Positions 1 to 6,655 of a stretch of DNA of 8,612 bases are shown piece by piece. The position numbers were made by a program, and so were the translations under genes. This DNA is from Alistipes sp. CAG:514 (GTDB taxonomy: Bacteria > Bacteroidota > Bacteroidia > Bacteroidales > UBA932), in the NCBI GenBank assembly GCA_000431015.1, contig HF986038.1:1-8612 (forward strand), given 5' to 3'. Numbering within the stretch: the first letter of the stretch is position 1; every line of letters begins with the position of its first letter. A model generated the notes under the pieces. That model ran no database searches, was not told the DNA's origin, and worked only from the letters and a program-made list of their open reading frames with translations.

Positions 1-122
1 TTTGCGGCATTTTCCGCTTTCGGAGTCCCCGCAAAGATTACGTGCGATTCTTTAGAGTAAGGATAGAGGAGAAACAGTTCCTTTGCGACGCAGTAGGTAG
101 CGGAGGATAAAAATGAGAAAAA
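1..122. other. Left-edge stretch with no assignable gene
   Basis: No gene can be assigned here. On the plus strand, frame 1 is open from the window edge to a TAA at 58-60 and ends in AKITCDSLE; frame 3 is open to a TAA at 108-110. On the minus strand one frame is also open to the edge (it contains CVAKELFLLYPYSKESHVIF) but has no ATG, GTG or TTG start after the terminator hairpin. The arrangement would fit the tail of a plus-strand gene converging on the polyprenyl synthase and sharing the hairpin at 123-156. Twenty to thirty-six codons are too few to decide. Confidence 0.25.
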
Positions 123-165
123 GAGCCACGGAGAACGTTCGCATTCTCCGTGGCTCCTTATTTTG
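123..165. terminator. Strong intrinsic terminator, probably bidirectional
   Basis: A perfect 13-bp inverted repeat (GAGCCACGGAGAA at 123-135 and its complement at 144-156) encloses an 8-base loop. Read on the minus strand, the direction of the polyprenyl synthase, the stem is followed at once by TTTTTCTCATTTTT, a good U-tract. Read on the plus strand it is followed by CTTATTTTG, a weaker one. It lies about 100 bp beyond the synthase stop codon and is the natural end of that transcript. The T-runs on both sides suggest it also ends a converging plus-strand transcript. Confidence 0.85.
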
Positions 166-175
166 ACAGCGACTG

Positions 176-208
176 TGGGAAGCCGCTTTACTTTGTGCGG
201 CCTACTAG
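176..208 (-). repeat. Distal copy of duplicated polyprenyl-synthase 3' end
   Basis: This 33-bp stretch matches 241-273 at 30 positions, including 24 identical bases in a row (179-202 against 244-267). On the minus strand it encodes Leu-Val-Gly-Arg-Thr-Lys-stop, exactly the last six residues of the polyprenyl synthase. Both differences in the coding part (CTA for CTG, GTA for GTG) are synonymous. The core GCCGC-(10 bases)-GCGGC at 182-201 can form a 5-bp hairpin with the TAA stop in its loop. It may be a dispersed hairpin repeat, a relic of recombination at the gene's 3' end, or an assembly artefact. Confidence 0.8.
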
Positions 209-241
209 TATGCCGCCCACGATGGTGTCGTTCAGTGCCAT
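188..241 (-). CDS. 17-codon micro-ORF after the polyprenyl synthase (doubtful)
   Basis: An ATG at 241, only 11 nt after the polyprenyl synthase stop codon, opens a frame reading MALNDTIVGGILVGRTK before TAA. The last six residues repeat the C terminus of the upstream protein because the two genes end in the same duplicated sequence. The spacing would allow translational re-initiation, but there is no Shine-Dalgarno motif and I recognise no family. The synonymous differences in the shared part are a slight hint of coding constraint. It could equally be a chance frame within a decayed duplication, which I consider more likely. Confidence 0.2.
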   Translation of the reverse strand: MALNDTIVGGILVGRTK

Positions 242-273
242 GTGAAGCCGCTTTACTTTGTGCGGCCCACCAG
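241..273 (-). repeat. Proximal repeat copy, overlapping the polyprenyl-synthase stop
   Basis: This is the second copy of the 33-bp repeat at 176-208, 65 bp away. It supplies the last six codons and the TAA (253-255) of the polyprenyl synthase plus 12 bases beyond. The hairpin core GCCGC/GCGGC is at 247-266, so the stop codon sits in the loop of the possible mRNA stem. Confidence 0.8.
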
Positions 274-1236
274 GCGGTCGGCGAAGTCCCTTAGAATCTC
301 AAAGGATTCGCCCTTGCAGATCTCCGAAACGCAGGCCAGAGCCCGGTCGGTCAGTTCCACTATGGCCTTCTTGGCATCCTCACCGACTTTCAGGGTGTCG
401 TAGATCGCCTTGACGCGGCTGATCTTGGCAGCCTTCTCCTCCTCGGACTCCGCCCTGGCGGACATAGCCTCCATCAGTTCCTCCCTTAGAGCCGCGTCCG
501 CCTTCTCGAAGGCCCTCACGGTCAGCCAGCTCTTCTTCTCGTTGAGAATGTCGCCGCCGATCGGCTTTCCGAACACCTTCACGTCACCGTAGGCATCCAG
601 ATAGTCATCGGCCACCTGGAAGGCAAGACCAAGGTTGTAGCCGTAGTCGTAGAGGCAGTCGCAGTCTTTCCGGGGGGCCTCGGCGATGATCGCGCCCATC
701 TTGGCGGCGCAGGCGATCAGGACACTCGTCTTCAGGCCGATCATCTTCATGTAGTCCGCCATCGGGACGGTCCGCATCCGCTCGAAATCCATGTCGTACT
801 GCTGTCCCTCACACACTTCGGAAGCCGTCTTCGAGAACAGCCTCAGGACCTCGCCGACAACGCCGCGCGGCGCTCGGGCCATACGGGCATAGCTGTCGAT
901 GCACATCACGTCACCCGAGAGGATCGCCGTGTCCGAGTCCCACTTCTTCCAGACTGTGTCCACCCCCCTTCGCAGCGGAGAGCGGTCCATGATGTCGTCG
1001 TGGATCAGCGTGAAACTGTGGAAAACCTCGATGCCAGCCGCCGGCTCCAGAATCTGCGGACCGAGCTCGTCCTTGTACAATGAATATGCTATGAGACAGA
1101 GGGTTGGACGGATCCGCTTTCCTCCGATGGCTATCATATACCTGAGCGGGTCGTAAAGCCCGGACGGTTCCTGCGTGAACTGAATGTTTCTGAATAGATC
1201 CTTGACAGCGATGTCGATTTGTTCCTGTGTCAGCAT
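253..1236 (-). CDS. Short-chain polyprenyl diphosphate synthase (FPP/GGPP synthase family)
   Basis: This complete 327-residue protein condenses allylic diphosphates with isopentenyl diphosphate in the cytoplasm, feeding quinone and undecaprenyl-type lipid synthesis. The family signatures are all present: GGKRIRP at 38-44, the first Asp-rich motif DDIMD at 80-84 followed by RR at 89-90, GQQYDMDFE at 144-152, KT at 169-170, and the second Asp-rich motif DDYLD at 210-214 preceded by FQVA. The first motif is the short DDxxD form, not the DDxxxxD form of E. coli IspA, and Phe75 lies five residues before it, which in archaeal-type enzymes limits products to about C20. The product length (C15 or C20) cannot be fixed from sequence. 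The ATG is preceded by an A-rich leader without Shine-Dalgarno. A 187-bp AT-rich gap from the beta-galactosidase suggests separate transcription. Its last codons lie in a duplicated repeat. Confidence 0.93.
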   Translation of the reverse strand: MLTQEQIDIAVKDLFRNIQFTQEPSGLYDPLRYMIAIGGKRIRPTLCLIAYSLYKDELGPQILEPAAGIEVFHSFTLIHDDIMDRSPLRRGVDTVWKKWDSDTAILSGDVMCIDSYARMARAPRGVVGEVLRLFSKTASEVCEGQQYDMDFERMRTVPMADYMKMIGLKTSVLIACAAKMGAIIAEAPRKDCDCLYDYGYNLGLAFQVADDYLDAYGDVKVFGKPIGGDILNEKKSWLTVRAFEKADAALREELMEAMSARAESEEEKAAKISRVKAIYDTLKVGEDAKKAIVELTDRALACVSEICKGESFEILRDFADRLVGRTK

Positions 1237-1364
1237 TGTGATTTGTCTTTATGAAATAGAAGTTAGTAATCATTAAAAAATAACTTGAACAATTTGTATA
1301 TCTTTATGGTCTATATTTCTTTTCTCATCATTCATGTGCCACCGGCAAGCTCCTTCTTCCAAAA

Positions 1365-1393
1365 GAAATCTATCCTCATAAATCTGACACAAA
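1365..1393 (-). promoter_or_regulatory. Weak candidate Bacteroidetes-type promoter for the polyprenyl synthase
   Basis: The AT-rich spacer 1237-1423 is the only long non-coding gap between minus-strand genes and probably contains the synthase promoter. On the minus strand TTTG at 1393-1390 is followed after 17 bases by TAGATTTC at 1372-1365, close to the Bacteroidetes consensus TTTG and TAnnTTTG. The spacing is a little shorter than the usual 19-21 bases and the final G is missing, so the assignment is tentative. I see no convincing terminator after the beta-galactosidase in the same spacer. Confidence 0.2.
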
Positions 1394-1423
1394 ATTTAGT
1401 TCAACTTATTTTTTAAAGCTTAC

Positions 1424-4400
1424 TTAATTATTGACCGGCCTGATCACGAAGGTGAACGCCCTCTCGGCGGCAGGAATCATGTACTGAGACAACGGGAGGG
1501 TTCCCCAGGAGTTGATGCCGCCCACTCCCATCTGCACAAGGTCGAAATTGACGTAGGTGGTACCGTTGGCGCGGTCGTTCTCATGAGCCTTGGCCTTGAG
1601 GTTGAGCGAGTGGCGCGGCGCGCCGTTCTGGGTGTTGGTCTTGTTGGCGCGATCCGGAGTACCGTTCTCCATGCAGTCCAGATCCCTCATCGAGAACGGA
1701 AGCGCGGAGGCCGAGAACCTCTCGTCAGCGGTGATCTCAAGGCCTGTGCCATTGGAGTCAAGGAGACGGAAATACCTCAGGCCGGTCTTCGTTCCGGACT
1801 CCTGGGAGCGGACATAGCCGTAGTGGTACTGCTCGTTGACGCTCTGCGTGTAGTGTCCGACGATGGCTCCGGAATTCCTGTCACTGTAGTTCTCCCACGG
1901 ACCCTTGCCGTAGAAATCAACGGTGGAGAAGCGTCCCGGCATCGCAAGCTTCATACCGAAGCGCATAAGCGCCGGAGCCTTGGCAAGACCGCCGCCGTCC
2001 CTCATCCTCTCGGTGGCCCTGACGGCCCCGTCAGGGAATATCTCGTAGGACATCTCGACGATGGCGGCACCGCCGGCGACAGGTTCATACTCAGCGGTCA
2101 AGGACATCGCCGCATCACTGCCGGCAGGTCTGCCGACCTTCAATGACTTAAGATTGAAGGTAAGGTAGCGCCAGGTTCTGTACAACTCATGGATCCTACC
2201 GGCACCCATGTCGTTCTCGATCGGCGCGCGTGCGAACTCCGGAGTCAGAGGCTCGGAAATCATCCGGACACCATCCACGGTGTAGTCCGTCAGGAAACCG
2301 GTCGCCTTGTCGAATGTCGCCGTCCAGTCGGACACGCGGTCCGCCGCGGTACCGGCGAAAGCGAAGGAGCCGGAGAACACGTAGGCACCGGCAGTCTCGG
2401 CGAGGTTCAGTCCGCCGGCAGCGGTCGAGCCGGCCTTGAACGCGGCGGCGGCCTTCTCCCTCAACGGGATCTGGTCATAGGCCACCTCCGAACCGGCAGG
2501 AAGAAGCCCATCCGGGGTCTTGAGGACATAAGACACATTAAGAAATATGTCAGCGTCCGCCTCAGGCAGTTCCCTGAAGCCAAGATCCACCGTGGCGGTC
2601 GCCTGCGGAGCGACATCAAGGCTCTCCACGACTCCCGAAGAGACGGCAATGCCGTCAACGGTGATGTCCCACAGCATCCTGTACTGGCTCAAATCCTTGA
2701 AGAAATGCTCGTTATAGACGTTCACCCGACCCTGTCCGGCAAGGGATGTAAGAATATTCCTGTGCTGGTAGCGGACCTCATAGGCGTGAGGATGGAGGGT
2801 TCTGTCCGCGGCGATCACGCCGTTGCAGTTGAACGAGCCGTCCGAAGGGTCATATTCATTGAAATCACCTCCGAAGGCGAAGATGTGGTCGGTGCCGCCT
2901 TCCTTTGACGGCCAGCGGATCGCCTGGTCCACGAAGTCCCAGATGAAGCCGCCCTGATAGGTAGGGTACTTGCGGATGATGTCCCAATACTCCTTGAAAT
3001 TACCCATCGAGTTACCCATCGCATGGGCATATTCACACTGGATGAGCGGCTTGCCCGGATTGCTCTTGACTGTTTCCTCGCAGCGCTGAGGCGACCAGTA
3101 CATCGGGCAGATGATGTCGAACAGCTGTCCGTCGCCGTCGGCCCTTTCGTACTGCACCGGCCTGGAAGGATCGTTCTCCTTCATCCAGTTGTAGCCGGCG
3201 ATGAAGTTGTCACCGAAGCCGGCCTCGTTGCCCAGACTCCAGATGATGACTGACGGATGGTTGAAATCCCTGCGCAGCATCCTCTGGTCACGGCTCAGAT
3301 GGGCGGCCTTGAAATCCGCCCTCGCGGCGAGGGTCTCCTCACCGTAGCCCATTCCGTGCGACTCGATGTTGCCCTCGTCCACCACGTAGAGCCCGTACTT
3401 GTCGCAGAGGGCGTACCAGCGAGGGTCATCCGGGTAGTGACAGGTGCGCACTGCGTTCATATTCAGTTCCTTCATGATGCGGATGTCGCGGATCATGTCC
3501 TCTTCGGAGACGACGTAGCCCTTGTCGGCGCTCACCTCGTGGCGGTTGGCGCCTTTGATGAGGATCGGCTGCCCGTTGACCAGAAGCTGGCTGTTCAGGA
3601 TCTCGACGGTGCGGAATCCGAAGTCAACGGACGCGCTCTCAACCACGTCCCTCTTGTCGAAGGCGGTCACCTTCAACGTGTAGAGGTTAGGGATCTCGGC
3701 GCTCCAGAGAGCCGGATTCTGAACGACTCCGGACAGGGTGGCCTGGCCTTTGACAGGCGTGGCGTCGCGGTAGGCGACCTGGTTGCCGTCCTTGTCGATC
3801 ACCGCCACGTGCAGACTTCTGACACCTTTTGTGACCTTGGCCTTGACCGTGAAGTCCCCGTCCATACCGGCGACGATGTTCACGTCCTCAATGCGTTCTT
3901 TCTCACGGGTGTAGACATAGACCCCACGGGCTATACCGCTCAGCCTCCAGAAATCCTGATCCTCCAGGTAGGAGCCGTCGCACCAGCGGAACACCTCCAG
4001 GGCGATGAGGTTCTCCCCGGCCTTGACGTATCTGGTGATGTCGAAGCGGGCCTCCAGCTTGCTGTCCTCGCTGTAGCCGACCATCTTTCCGTTGACCCAG
4101 ACACGGACGTTGGAGGTTGCCGAGCCGATGCAGAGGCAGATCTGCTTCCCGATCCAGGACTTGTCCACATCGAACAAGCGGCGGTACTGGCCGACATAGT
4201 TGTGTTCGGTCGGAGGATAAGGAGGGTTGTTGCCGTAGTGTCCCCTCCAGGCATAGCCGACGTTAAGGTAGAGAGGGTCATTGTACCCGTTAAGTTCCCA
4301 CATTCCTGGGACTGGGATGGTCCCCCAGCCGGAATCGTCGTAGCCGACCGCCTCGAAGCCTTTTTCGCGTCCCTCAATGGTCTCGTTCCATTTGAACTTC

Positions 4401-4582
4401 CAGACACCGTTGAGAGTCAATGTCTTCTGCTGGTCCGTGACAAACGTGGCGGCCATAGGCAGCCGGTTCTCCTCGAACACGCCCGGATCCTGCCAAGGCT
4501 CCATCTTGTCGTTTTTCTCCGCCAAAAGCGGGGCTGCGGCAAACACTGCCGCAAGAATCAGTAGTGACTTTTTCATATTCAT
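1424..4582 (-). CDS. Secreted GH2 beta-galactosidase (LacZ family)
   Basis: This complete 1052-residue enzyme hydrolyses terminal beta-galactosides. A signal peptide (KKSLLILAAVFAAAPLLA, cleavage near residue 21) sends it to the periplasm. Domain order is that of LacZ: the jelly-roll sugar-binding domain (about 50-225, with VPGMWELNGYNDPLY and CDGSYLEDQDFWRLSG), an Ig-like domain (about 230-330), the TIM barrel (about 335-625), a second beta domain, and the beta-galactosidase small-chain domain (about 770-1050, with GKGPWENYSDR around Trp896). Catalytic residues are visible: acid/base Glu453 in SLGNEAGFG and nucleophile Glu517 in IQCEYAHAMGNS; Glu407 and His409 in NIESHGM match the E. coli metal-site pair. 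Length is normal for the family. The gene follows the phosphoesterase/propeller gene by 81 bp with no clear promoter between, suggesting cotranscription. GH2 members sometimes have other specificities, but these motifs point strongly to beta-galactosidase. Confidence 0.95.
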   Translation of the reverse strand: MNMKKSLLILAAVFAAAPLLAEKNDKMEPWQDPGVFEENRLPMAATFVTDQQKTLTLNGVWKFKWNETIEGREKGFEAVGYDDSGWGTIPVPGMWELNGYNDPLYLNVGYAWRGHYGNNPPYPPTEHNYVGQYRRLFDVDKSWIGKQICLCIGSATSNVRVWVNGKMVGYSEDSKLEARFDITRYVKAGENLIALEVFRWCDGSYLEDQDFWRLSGIARGVYVYTREKERIEDVNIVAGMDGDFTVKAKVTKGVRSLHVAVIDKDGNQVAYRDATPVKGQATLSGVVQNPALWSAEIPNLYTLKVTAFDKRDVVESASVDFGFRTVEILNSQLLVNGQPILIKGANRHEVSADKGYVVSEEDMIRDIRIMKELNMNAVRTCHYPDDPRWYALCDKYGLYVVDEGNIESHGMGYGEETLAARADFKAAHLSRDQRMLRRDFNHPSVIIWSLGNEAGFGDNFIAGYNWMKENDPSRPVQYERADGDGQLFDIICPMYWSPQRCEETVKSNPGKPLIQCEYAHAMGNSMGNFKEYWDIIRKYPTYQGGFIWDFVDQAIRWPSKEGGTDHIFAFGGDFNEYDPSDGSFNCNGVIAADRTLHPHAYEVRYQHRNILTSLAGQGRVNVYNEHFFKDLSQYRMLWDITVDGIAVSSGVVESLDVAPQATATVDLGFRELPEADADIFLNVSYVLKTPDGLLPAGSEVAYDQIPLREKAAAAFKAGSTAAGGLNLAETAGAYVFSGSFAFAGTAADRVSDWTATFDKATGFLTDYTVDGVRMISEPLTPEFARAPIENDMGAGRIHELYRTWRYLTFNLKSLKVGRPAGSDAAMSLTAEYEPVAGGAAIVEMSYEIFPDGAVRATERMRDGGGLAKAPALMRFGMKLAMPGRFSTVDFYGKGPWENYSDRNSGAIVGHYTQSVNEQYHYGYVRSQESGTKTGLRYFRLLDSNGTGLEITADERFSASALPFSMRDLDCMENGTPDRANKTNTQNGAPRHSLNLKAKAHENDRANGTTYVNFDLVQMGVGGINSWGTLPLSQYMIPAAERAFTFVIRPVNN

Positions 4583-4663
4583 AAAATAATGGTCATTAAT
4601 TTCTTATGTACTGGCGCTTCGAGCGGTCGCAGTGTCAGCCGCCTCACCTGGCCTTCCGAAGAA

Positions 4664-5848
4664 TCACTTCCGAAGCAGCGTCACCGTCCCGTCCATAGTT
4701 GAAGCGAGGATGTAGACGCTCCCCTTCTCGCTCCAGACCTCCATCGGATTCACAAGCGCGATGGAAACCTTCCGCGCCCAAAGGCGGCTCCCGTCCACGG
4801 CGCTGAAACCGATGATGTTGCCTTTGTCCGTCGGCATGATCACCTCATCGCCGATGCGTTCGATCGGTGTCGGAGAGATCTCGTAGCCCGCCCCCGTCTG
4901 AGTCTGCCAATTCACACCAAGAGTCGCAGCATCCACGGAAGTGATTGTGTGCCACATGGATTTGCAATAAACCGTCTTCCCGTCCGGGGAAACTCCCACA
5001 GCCTCGCGGGCCGACTTATCATAATGCCTCAACTCCTTTCCGGTCGCGGCGTCAAGCGCGTAAAGCCTCCTGTCCGGAACGGCGATGAAAATCTTTCCCT
5101 CTGCCTTGACCAGCCACACGGCTGCCGGCGAATACATTCTCGAAGGCTTCTCGCACTTCCATTCCCATTGAAGCGCCCCTGTCTGAGGATCAAGCGAATA
5201 AAGCCTGTTCCCCCAGCTGCCGAACACCACCTGCTCCTTGTCGACAAACGCGCGGCACTCCACGAAACCCTGCACGTCTGAATATGTCCACACAGCCTTC
5301 CCGCTCTTCAGGTCAATCGCCCTGAAGCAGCCGTCCGAAGCGCCGACATAAACCTTGCCATTGAATATGACAGGACTTCCCAGCACGGACTTTCCAGCGG
5401 CATATTTCCAGATCGTCTTTCCGTTCCTGGCGTTAAGCGCATAGACGTTGCCGTCGGTGCAGCCGAAGACAAGGTACTTGCCCTGCACAGCAGGTGTGGA
5501 AAAGATCTTGCCCGGGAACCTCTTCGACCATATTCGTCCACCATCCTTGACGCTGATGCAGCGAACATAGCCGGAAGCGGTTGTGTACCAAGCTTTTCCC
5601 TTGCTCATGGCGAAGCCGGCGACAATGTTGCTGTCGTCCTTCAGCCTCCAGACCTCGCTCACCGGACTGTCGTTGTTGACATCGTAGCGCATCCAAGGGT
5701 AGCTCGCCGGCAAGCCGTCCGCGTCATAGGTAACGGTGTCCCGGACCTCGGCGAGCCTTCTGGTGTACCAAGGTTCGAGCTGGACAGTGGTGGAACCGTA
5801 AAGTCTTCTCTCAGAGATGGTGACGCTGTCGTTCTGGATCTTCACCAC
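4664..5848 (-). CDS. PQQ-like beta-propeller domain, C-terminal part of broken gene
   Basis: This frame of 394 residues is almost wholly a beta-propeller of the PQQ-like (quinoprotein alcohol dehydrogenase-like) type. About seven to eight blades of 40-50 residues run from residue 70 to the end, each with the pattern strand, G.VY.G..DG..YAL...G...W; the clearest are VQGKYLVFGCTDGNVYALN and FNGKVYVGASDGCFRAID. I see no PQQ-binding or dehydrogenase catalytic motif, so a scaffold or ligand-binding role is more likely than redox catalysis. The GTG at 5848 has no ribosome-binding site and is only the first start-like codon; the frame is open upstream to the duplication at 5898-5949, where it reads NYDGTPGPLNRSTL. 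It is best read as the C-terminal half of the phosphoesterase upstream, and is probably not translated by itself. The beta-galactosidase gene follows 81 bp later. Confidence 0.8.
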   Translation of the reverse strand: MVKIQNDSVTISERRLYGSTTVQLEPWYTRRLAEVRDTVTYDADGLPASYPWMRYDVNNDSPVSEVWRLKDDSNIVAGFAMSKGKAWYTTASGYVRCISVKDGGRIWSKRFPGKIFSTPAVQGKYLVFGCTDGNVYALNARNGKTIWKYAAGKSVLGSPVIFNGKVYVGASDGCFRAIDLKSGKAVWTYSDVQGFVECRAFVDKEQVVFGSWGNRLYSLDPQTGALQWEWKCEKPSRMYSPAAVWLVKAEGKIFIAVPDRRLYALDAATGKELRHYDKSAREAVGVSPDGKTVYCKSMWHTITSVDAATLGVNWQTQTGAGYEISPTPIERIGDEVIMPTDKGNIIGFSAVDGSRLWARKVSIALVNPMEVWSEKGSVYILASTMDGTVTLLRK

Positions 5849-5889
5849 GTTGTAGCCCGGCTGTTTTCCAGCCGTCAGTGTCGAGCGGT

Positions 5890-6570
5890 TCAGCGGACCC
5901 GGGGTGCCGTCATAGTTGCGTTCGGCGCCCCCGGGATGCCGTCATAGTTCAGCGACACATTGCTGTGCCAGTGGCCGCCGAGCTCGAAACGGGTGCCTAT
6001 CCGCTTGAGTTCCCGTGTCACATCGAAGTAGTTCAGCACCGAGGTGTCCTGCGGATAGTGGTTCACAAACACCGTCTTCACTCCCGGCTTGAGTCCTTTC
6101 AGCCATTCCATGCTCTCTTGGGGGATCAGCGCCGGCGCCATCCTCATGTCCGGCCCGCAGTTGCAGCCGATGAAGCGCCATCCCTTGCACTCAAACTCGA
6201 AATTCTCGTACCCGAACACCTTGAGGAACGTGTTGCATCCGCTCTCCGACCACTTCGCGTCGTGGTTGCCCGCCACGACATAGTACTTGTACCGCAGCGA
6301 GTCGAGAATCTGCTTCACCGCCGTGATCTCCTCATCGGTTCCAAAGTCCGTAAGGTCGCCGCCGACCAGCACGAAATCAAGGTTGTCAAGCGTGTTGACA
6401 TCCTTGACGCACCGGCTAAGATCCCTGACCGCACCACTCCCCTCGGAGTAGTGCGTGTCAGAGAAAAAGGCGAACCTGACCGTGTTCTCCTGCGCGGCAA
6501 GCCCCGCCGCCGAAACCAGCGCGGCGGCAGCAGCCATCAATAACTTCCTAATGTTCATAAACAGTCTCAT
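5890..6570 (-). CDS. Secreted calcineurin-like metallophosphoesterase, N-terminal part of broken gene
   Basis: This frame carries all the metal-binding motifs of calcineurin-like phosphoesterases. Numbered from the upstream ATG at 6585 they are SDTH (Asp43, His45), GGDLTD (Asp77), GNHD (Asn107, His108), VNHYP (His176) and GGHWHS (His205, His207). The expected activity is metal-dependent phosphoester hydrolysis; the substrate is unknown. A signal peptide (LLMAAAAALVSAAGLAA) directs it to the periplasm. I chose the ATG at 6570 because AAGGA lies just before it; 6585 and 6558 are also possible. After the last histidine motif the frame runs through the first copy of a 32-bp duplication, then reads a short nonsense tail (TMTAPRVR) to TGA at 5890. 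All catalytic motifs precede the break, so the fragment might keep some activity, but the fold is probably missing its closing strands. Confidence 0.82.
   Translation of the reverse strand: MRLFMNIRKLLMAAAAALVSAAGLAAQENTVRFAFFSDTHYSEGSGAVRDLSRCVKDVNTLDNLDFVLVGGDLTDFGTDEEITAVKQILDSLRYKYYVVAGNHDAKWSESGCNTFLKVFGYENFEFECKGWRFIGCNCGPDMRMAPALIPQESMEWLKGLKPGVKTVFVNHYPQDTSVLNYFDVTRELKRIGTRFELGGHWHSNVSLNYDGIPGAPNATMTAPRVR
5898..5949 (-). repeat. 32-bp imperfect tandem duplication causing the frame break
   Basis: On the minus strand a 20-bp sequence at 5949-5930 (AACTATGACGGCATCCCGGG) recurs at 5917-5898 with a single change (T to C). The 12-13 bases after each copy are also related, differing by substitutions and one inserted base. 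The repeat period is 32 bp, which shifts the frame. The first copy is in the phosphoesterase frame (NYDGIPG) and the second in the propeller frame (NYDGTPG), so the same peptide is read twice in different frames. Confidence 0.9.
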
Positions 6571-6633
6571 TTTTTCCTTTATCATCTAATCCGCGCGTCA
6601 ACCTGCCAACTTCCGTGCGACTTCGCGCTTGCG

Positions 6634-6655
6634 GACCGAGCTTTAAAGCTCGGTC
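6634..6655. repeat. Perfect 22-bp palindrome over the rhamnosidase stop codon
   Basis: GACCGAGCTTT (6634-6644) is followed directly by its reverse complement AAAGCTCGGTC (6645-6655). In RNA it can form an 8-bp GC-rich stem with a UUUAAA loop. It contains the TAA stop of the rhamnosidase gene. No U-tract follows on the minus strand, so it is not a standard intrinsic terminator; a role in mRNA 3'-end protection or partial transcription attenuation between the rhamnosidase and the phosphoesterase genes is possible. Confidence 0.7.

Larger units (their letters stand above)
4664..6570 (-). pseudogene. Frame-broken metallophosphoesterase/PQQ-like propeller gene (whole span)
   Basis: The two reading frames at 5890-6570 and 4664-5848 look like halves of one gene. 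The first half stops right after the GGHWHS motif, where phosphoesterases of this kind normally continue with a short strand region before the next domain. The second half has no credible start and its frame stays open upstream through 5917, into the sequence that should follow. The break coincides with a 32-bp imperfect tandem duplication (5898-5949); removing 32 bp gives one continuous frame of about 629 codons from the 6585 ATG. As sequenced, it would make a phosphoesterase domain without its propeller. A sequencing or assembly error is a real alternative to true inactivation. Confidence 0.72.

Noticed and set aside
3..119. Minus-strand open frame at the left edge with protein-like composition
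   Set aside because: It has no ATG, GTG or TTG start in frame downstream of the terminator hairpin, and continuing it upstream runs through the hairpin and the repeat, so it is not a plausible gene start.
2189..2908. Open frame of 239 codons on the plus strand
   Set aside because: It is antisense to the beta-galactosidase C-terminal half; the composition is rich in Arg and Gly and resembles no protein family.
3257..4564. Long open frame of 435 codons on the plus strand
   Set aside because: It lies wholly antisense to the beta-galactosidase, whose domains and catalytic motifs are clear. Its product is low-complexity in Val, Asp, Leu and His with no recognisable motif, as expected for a shadow frame in GC-rich coding DNA.
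4579..4596. Five-codon frame (MTIIL) whose TGA overlaps the beta-galactosidase ATG, considered as a coupled leader peptide
   Set aside because: It is too short to distinguish from chance in an AT-rich leader, has no ribosome-binding site, and no attenuator structure accompanies it.
4653..4675. Nine-base direct repeat CTTCCGAAG around the end of the propeller frame
   Set aside because: Two copies of a 9-mer 14 bp apart, one within coding sequence, are weak evidence for an operator; the copies do not form a hairpin with each other.
5878..6543. Open frame of 221 codons on the plus strand
   Set aside because: It is antisense to the phosphoesterase domain and is rich in Arg, Val and His without any family motif.
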